A DNA stretch of 6,152 nucleotides, from the NCBI GenBank assembly GCA_016649475.1, contig JAENXP010000162.1, forward strand, positions 1 to 6,152. The letters run 5' to 3'. A program made the position numbers and the translations under genes. The notes below the pieces were generated by a model, which saw nothing but the letters and a program-made list of their open reading frames with translations, was not told where the DNA came from and made no database searches. The DNA comes from Burkholderiales bacterium (GTDB lineage: Bacteria; Pseudomonadota; Gammaproteobacteria; Burkholderiales; SG8-39). Each line of letters begins with the position of its first letter. Within the stretch, counting starts at the first letter, position 1. Positions 4,320-6,152 of this stretch are shown here, piece by piece.

Positions 4320-5327
4320 ATGAAATACCGCAATCTGGGAAACAGCGGCCTCAAAGTGTCGCGCATCTGCCTGGGCGCGATGATGTTCGGCGAGCGCACC
4401 GACGCGGCCGAAGCGGAGCGCATCGTAGCTTCGGCGCGCGGCGCCGGCATCAACTTCGTCGATACCGCCGACGCCTATGCCAAGGGCGAGTCCGAGCGCA
4501 TCACCGGCAAGCTGATCGCGGCGGAGCGCGAGCAGTGGGTGTTGGCGACCAAGCTCGGAAATCACCTGGGCAAGGGGCCCAACGACGGCGGCCTGTCGCG
4601 CGCCTGGATGATGCGCGCCGTCGACGCGAGCCTGGAGCGCCTGAACACGGACTGGATCGACATCTACTATTTTCACCTCGACGATGCGTCGACACCGATC
4701 GAGGAGTCCCTCACCGCCATGGCTGAAATCATCGCCGCCGGCAAGGTGCGCTATTTCGGGATTTCCAACTTTCGCGCCTGGCGCATCGCGCAAACCGTCG
4801 AGCTGTGCGCCAAGCTGGGTGTGCCCGCGCCCATCGTTTGCCAGCCCTACTACAACGCCATGAACCGCATGCCGGAAACGGAAATCCTGCCGGCCTGCGC
4901 GAGTTACGGGCTGGGCGTGGTGCCTTACAGCCCGCTTGCGCGCGGCGTGCTAACCGGCAAATATGCGCCGGGCCAGGCGCCTGCGGCGGACACGCGCGCC
5001 GGGAACAAGGACAAGCGCATGATGGAGACCGAGTTCCGCGAGGAATCCATGGTGATGGCGCAAAAGCTCAAGGCACATGCCGAGAAGCGCGGCATGAGCG
5101 CAGGCCAGTTTGCGCTCAACTGGGTGCTCAATAACCGCCTGGTCACTTCGGTGCTGGCGGGGCCGCGCACCATAGGGCAATGGAACGAGTACCTCGGCGC
5201 GCTGGAACATTCGTTTTCCACCGAGGACGAGGCGCTGGTCGACTCGATGGTCAAGAGCGGGCATCCGTCGACACCGGGATTCAACGATCCAAAGTTCCCT
5301 CTTACCGGGCGGCCAGTGTACATCTGA
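4320..5327 (+). CDS. Aldo/keto reductase, NADPH-dependent, substrate unknown
   Basis: 335-residue (beta/alpha)8-barrel oxidoreductase of the bacterial AKR group related to YghZ/IolS-like and Kv-beta-like enzymes. By family it interconverts carbonyls and alcohols using NADPH in the cytoplasm. The catalytic tetrad is complete: Asp48 and Tyr53 (VDTADAYAKG), Lys78 (LATKLG) and His119 (YYFHLDD). Cofactor-binding segments are YSPLARGVLTGKY at 203-215 and AGPRTIGQWNEYLGAL at 280-295. GISNF (147-151) is the usual strand-5 motif. The tail GHPSTPGFNDP (314-324) marks a particular subfamily but I cannot assign a substrate. The ATG at 4320 has GAGGAG at good spacing. The gene has a 266-bp hairpin-rich leader of its own and a relic of a related gene just upstream, so it is probably not simply cotranscribed with rimO. 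Confidence 0.88.
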   Translation: MKYRNLGNSGLKVSRICLGAMMFGERTDAAEAERIVASARGAGINFVDTADAYAKGESERITGKLIAAEREQWVLATKLGNHLGKGPNDGGLSRAWMMRAVDASLERLNTDWIDIYYFHLDDASTPIEESLTAMAEIIAAGKVRYFGISNFRAWRIAQTVELCAKLGVPAPIVCQPYYNAMNRMPETEILPACASYGLGVVPYSPLARGVLTGKYAPGQAPAADTRAGNKDKRMMETEFREESMVMAQKLKAHAEKRGMSAGQFALNWVLNNRLVTSVLAGPRTIGQWNEYLGALEHSFSTEDEALVDSMVKSGHPSTPGFNDPKFPLTGRPVYI

Positions 5328-5374
5328 TGCAGTTGAATCGCGCTGCCATTCGGGTCCGGGCCCCTGATGTAGGC

Positions 5375-5380
5375 TAAAAT
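5375..5380 (+). promoter_or_regulatory. Possible -10 element for the guanylyltransferase gene
   Basis: TAAAAT matches TATAAT at 5 of 6 positions and lies about 60 bp before the start codon, but no acceptable -35 is found 15-19 bp upstream. The gap 5328-5438 otherwise shows no gene or clear terminator. Confidence 0.25.
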
Positions 5381-5438
5381 CGCGCATATTCAAGATACTC
5401 AATTCAGTCGTGTACTTAACGCGCGAGATTCCTCCTTG

Positions 5439-6152
5439 TTGATCCCCGTCATCCTGTCCGGCGGCGCCGGCACCCGCCTGTGGCCGGTGTCGCGTGAAGC
5501 CCATCCCAAGCCATTTATCGTTCTGCCGGACGGGCAGAGTCTGATGCAAAAGACGCTGCTGCGCGCGGCGGCATTGAAGCCCGATGCCATCCTCACCATC
5601 ACCAACCGGGATTATTTTTTCATCACCCGCGATGCCTATGCCGAAGTGGCGCTGGCGCCGGGCATAGCGCTGGATTATCTGCTCGAACCCGCCGGTCGCA
5701 ATACCGCCCCCGCGATCGCGGCGGGCGCCCTGCGCCTGCGCGAACAGTTCGGCGACGCGGCGACCATGCTGGTGCTGCCTTCGGACCACCTGATCAGCGA
5801 TGTCGCCGCCTTCGCCGTAGCGGTGGAGGCTGCTGCAGAACTCGCGCAACAGGGCTATCTGGTCACTTTCGGCATCGCGCCTACCGGCCCTGAAACCGGA
5901 TTCGGCTATATCGAGGCCGACCAGGCGCGCAAGCTTGGCGCCGCCGGCATGGCCGTGCGCCGCTTCGTCGAGAAGCCCTCGCGCGAGAAGGCCGAGGAAT
6001 ATCTGGCTTCGGGGCGCTATTACTGGAATTCCGGCATGTTCTGCTTTCGCGTCGGCGACTTCCTCGGCGAGCTCGCGCGCTGCGCACCCGAAGTGTCGGA
6101 GGCCGTGGCTGTGGCGTGGCAGGCGACGCAGCGCGAGCGGACGCCCATCGCG
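5439..6152 (+). CDS. manC: Mannose-1-phosphate guanylyltransferase (ManC/AlgA/XanB type), 5' part
   Basis: Open to the window end: 238 codons seen, of about 470-480 expected if it is the two-domain guanylyltransferase/mannose-6-phosphate isomerase. By family it makes GDP-mannose from GTP and mannose-1-phosphate for exopolysaccharide or O-antigen. Visible motifs: nucleotide-binding LSGGAGTRLWPVSREAHPKPF at residues 6-26 (GGxGxRLWPxSR..PK); LLEPAGRNTAPAIAAG at 81-96; LPSDH at 113-117; GFGYIE at 154-159; FVEKP at 176-180; and WNSGMF at 196-201. No ATG or GTG exists between the in-frame stop at 5370 and this region. The start is taken as TTG 5439 (MIPVILSGG, as in AlgA); TTG 5436 is equally possible. 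There is only a weak GAG upstream as ribosome site. The isomerase domain would lie beyond the window, so bifunctionality is not proven. Confidence 0.88.
   Translation, partial: MIPVILSGGAGTRLWPVSREAHPKPFIVLPDGQSLMQKTLLRAAALKPDAILTITNRDYFFITRDAYAEVALAPGIALDYLLEPAGRNTAPAIAAGALRLREQFGDAATMLVLPSDHLISDVAAFAVAVEAAAELAQQGYLVTFGIAPTGPETGFGYIEADQARKLGAAGMAVRRFVEKPSREKAEEYLASGRYYWNSGMFCFRVGDFLGELARCAPEVSEAVAVAWQATQRERTPIA

Noticed and set aside
5341..5370. Terminator after the reductase gene in the GGGTCCGGGCCCC stretch
   Set aside because: The self-pairing is only a few bases and no T-run follows, so there is no convincing terminator.
4950..5849. 299-codon minus-strand frame opposite the reductase and the guanylyltransferase
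   Set aside because: It is a shadow frame covering two genes with complete motif sets on the plus strand.
1..6152. CRISPR array, tRNA/rRNA, toxin-antitoxin pair, prophage or intact insertion sequence
   Set aside because: I looked for spaced direct repeats, cloverleaf-like segments, small gene pairs and transposase motifs on both strands and saw none.

Overview
The window looks like part of a betaproteobacterial chromosome. It is GC-rich. It carries polyhydroxyalkanoate (PHA) genes of the kind seen in Cupriavidus, Herbaspirillum and Rhodocyclales relatives: PhaB-type acetoacetyl-CoA reductases, a short phasin, and a PhaR repressor with the PHB_acc_N domain. It also has a REP-like hairpin. The class assignment is an inference from protein resemblance; no rRNA or tRNA is present.

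Left part (1-2611), PHA module. The 3' end of one phaB (1-273) is followed by a second, complete phaB (479-1234). The two are diverged tandem copies, about 66% identical over the last 90 residues. A convergent phasin gene, phaP (1335-1865, minus strand), meets the second phaB at GC-rich hairpins that can act as a terminator in both directions. phaP and the repressor gene phaR (1979-2611, plus strand) are divergent. Their roughly 110-bp shared control region holds a good sigma70 promoter for phaP and two near-identical 13-bp sites that match the TG(N)TGC(N)3GCAA motif described for PhaR/PhbF repressors. One site covers the expected start of both transcripts. The other lies between the phaR Shine-Dalgarno sequence and its second codon. 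This fits the known circuit: PhaR represses phaP and itself until a nascent PHA granule binds PhaR, and phasin is then made to coat the granule.

Middle (2612-4053). A REP/REPIN-like hairpin (2639-2696) lies between phaR and rimO, which encodes the radical-SAM methylthiotransferase for ribosomal protein uS12. rimO has no visible Shine-Dalgarno sequence and has a -10-like TACAAT supplied by the REP tail.

Right part (4054-6152). The 266-bp gap before the aldo/keto reductase gene is the least ordinary stretch. It holds a diverged copy of the first 11 codons of an aldo/keto reductase (gene relic). Three successive stem-loops follow, one a perfect 21-bp inverted repeat, and then two Shine-Dalgarno sequences and a possible mini-ORF. 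After the intact reductase (4320-5327) comes the 5' part of a mannose-1-phosphate guanylyltransferase gene (from about 5439, TTG start), which runs off the window and suggests a GDP-mannose or exopolysaccharide locus beyond.

I see no defence system, CRISPR array, prophage or complete insertion sequence. The points most worth checking are the phaP/phaR operator architecture and the relic-plus-hairpin block before the reductase.
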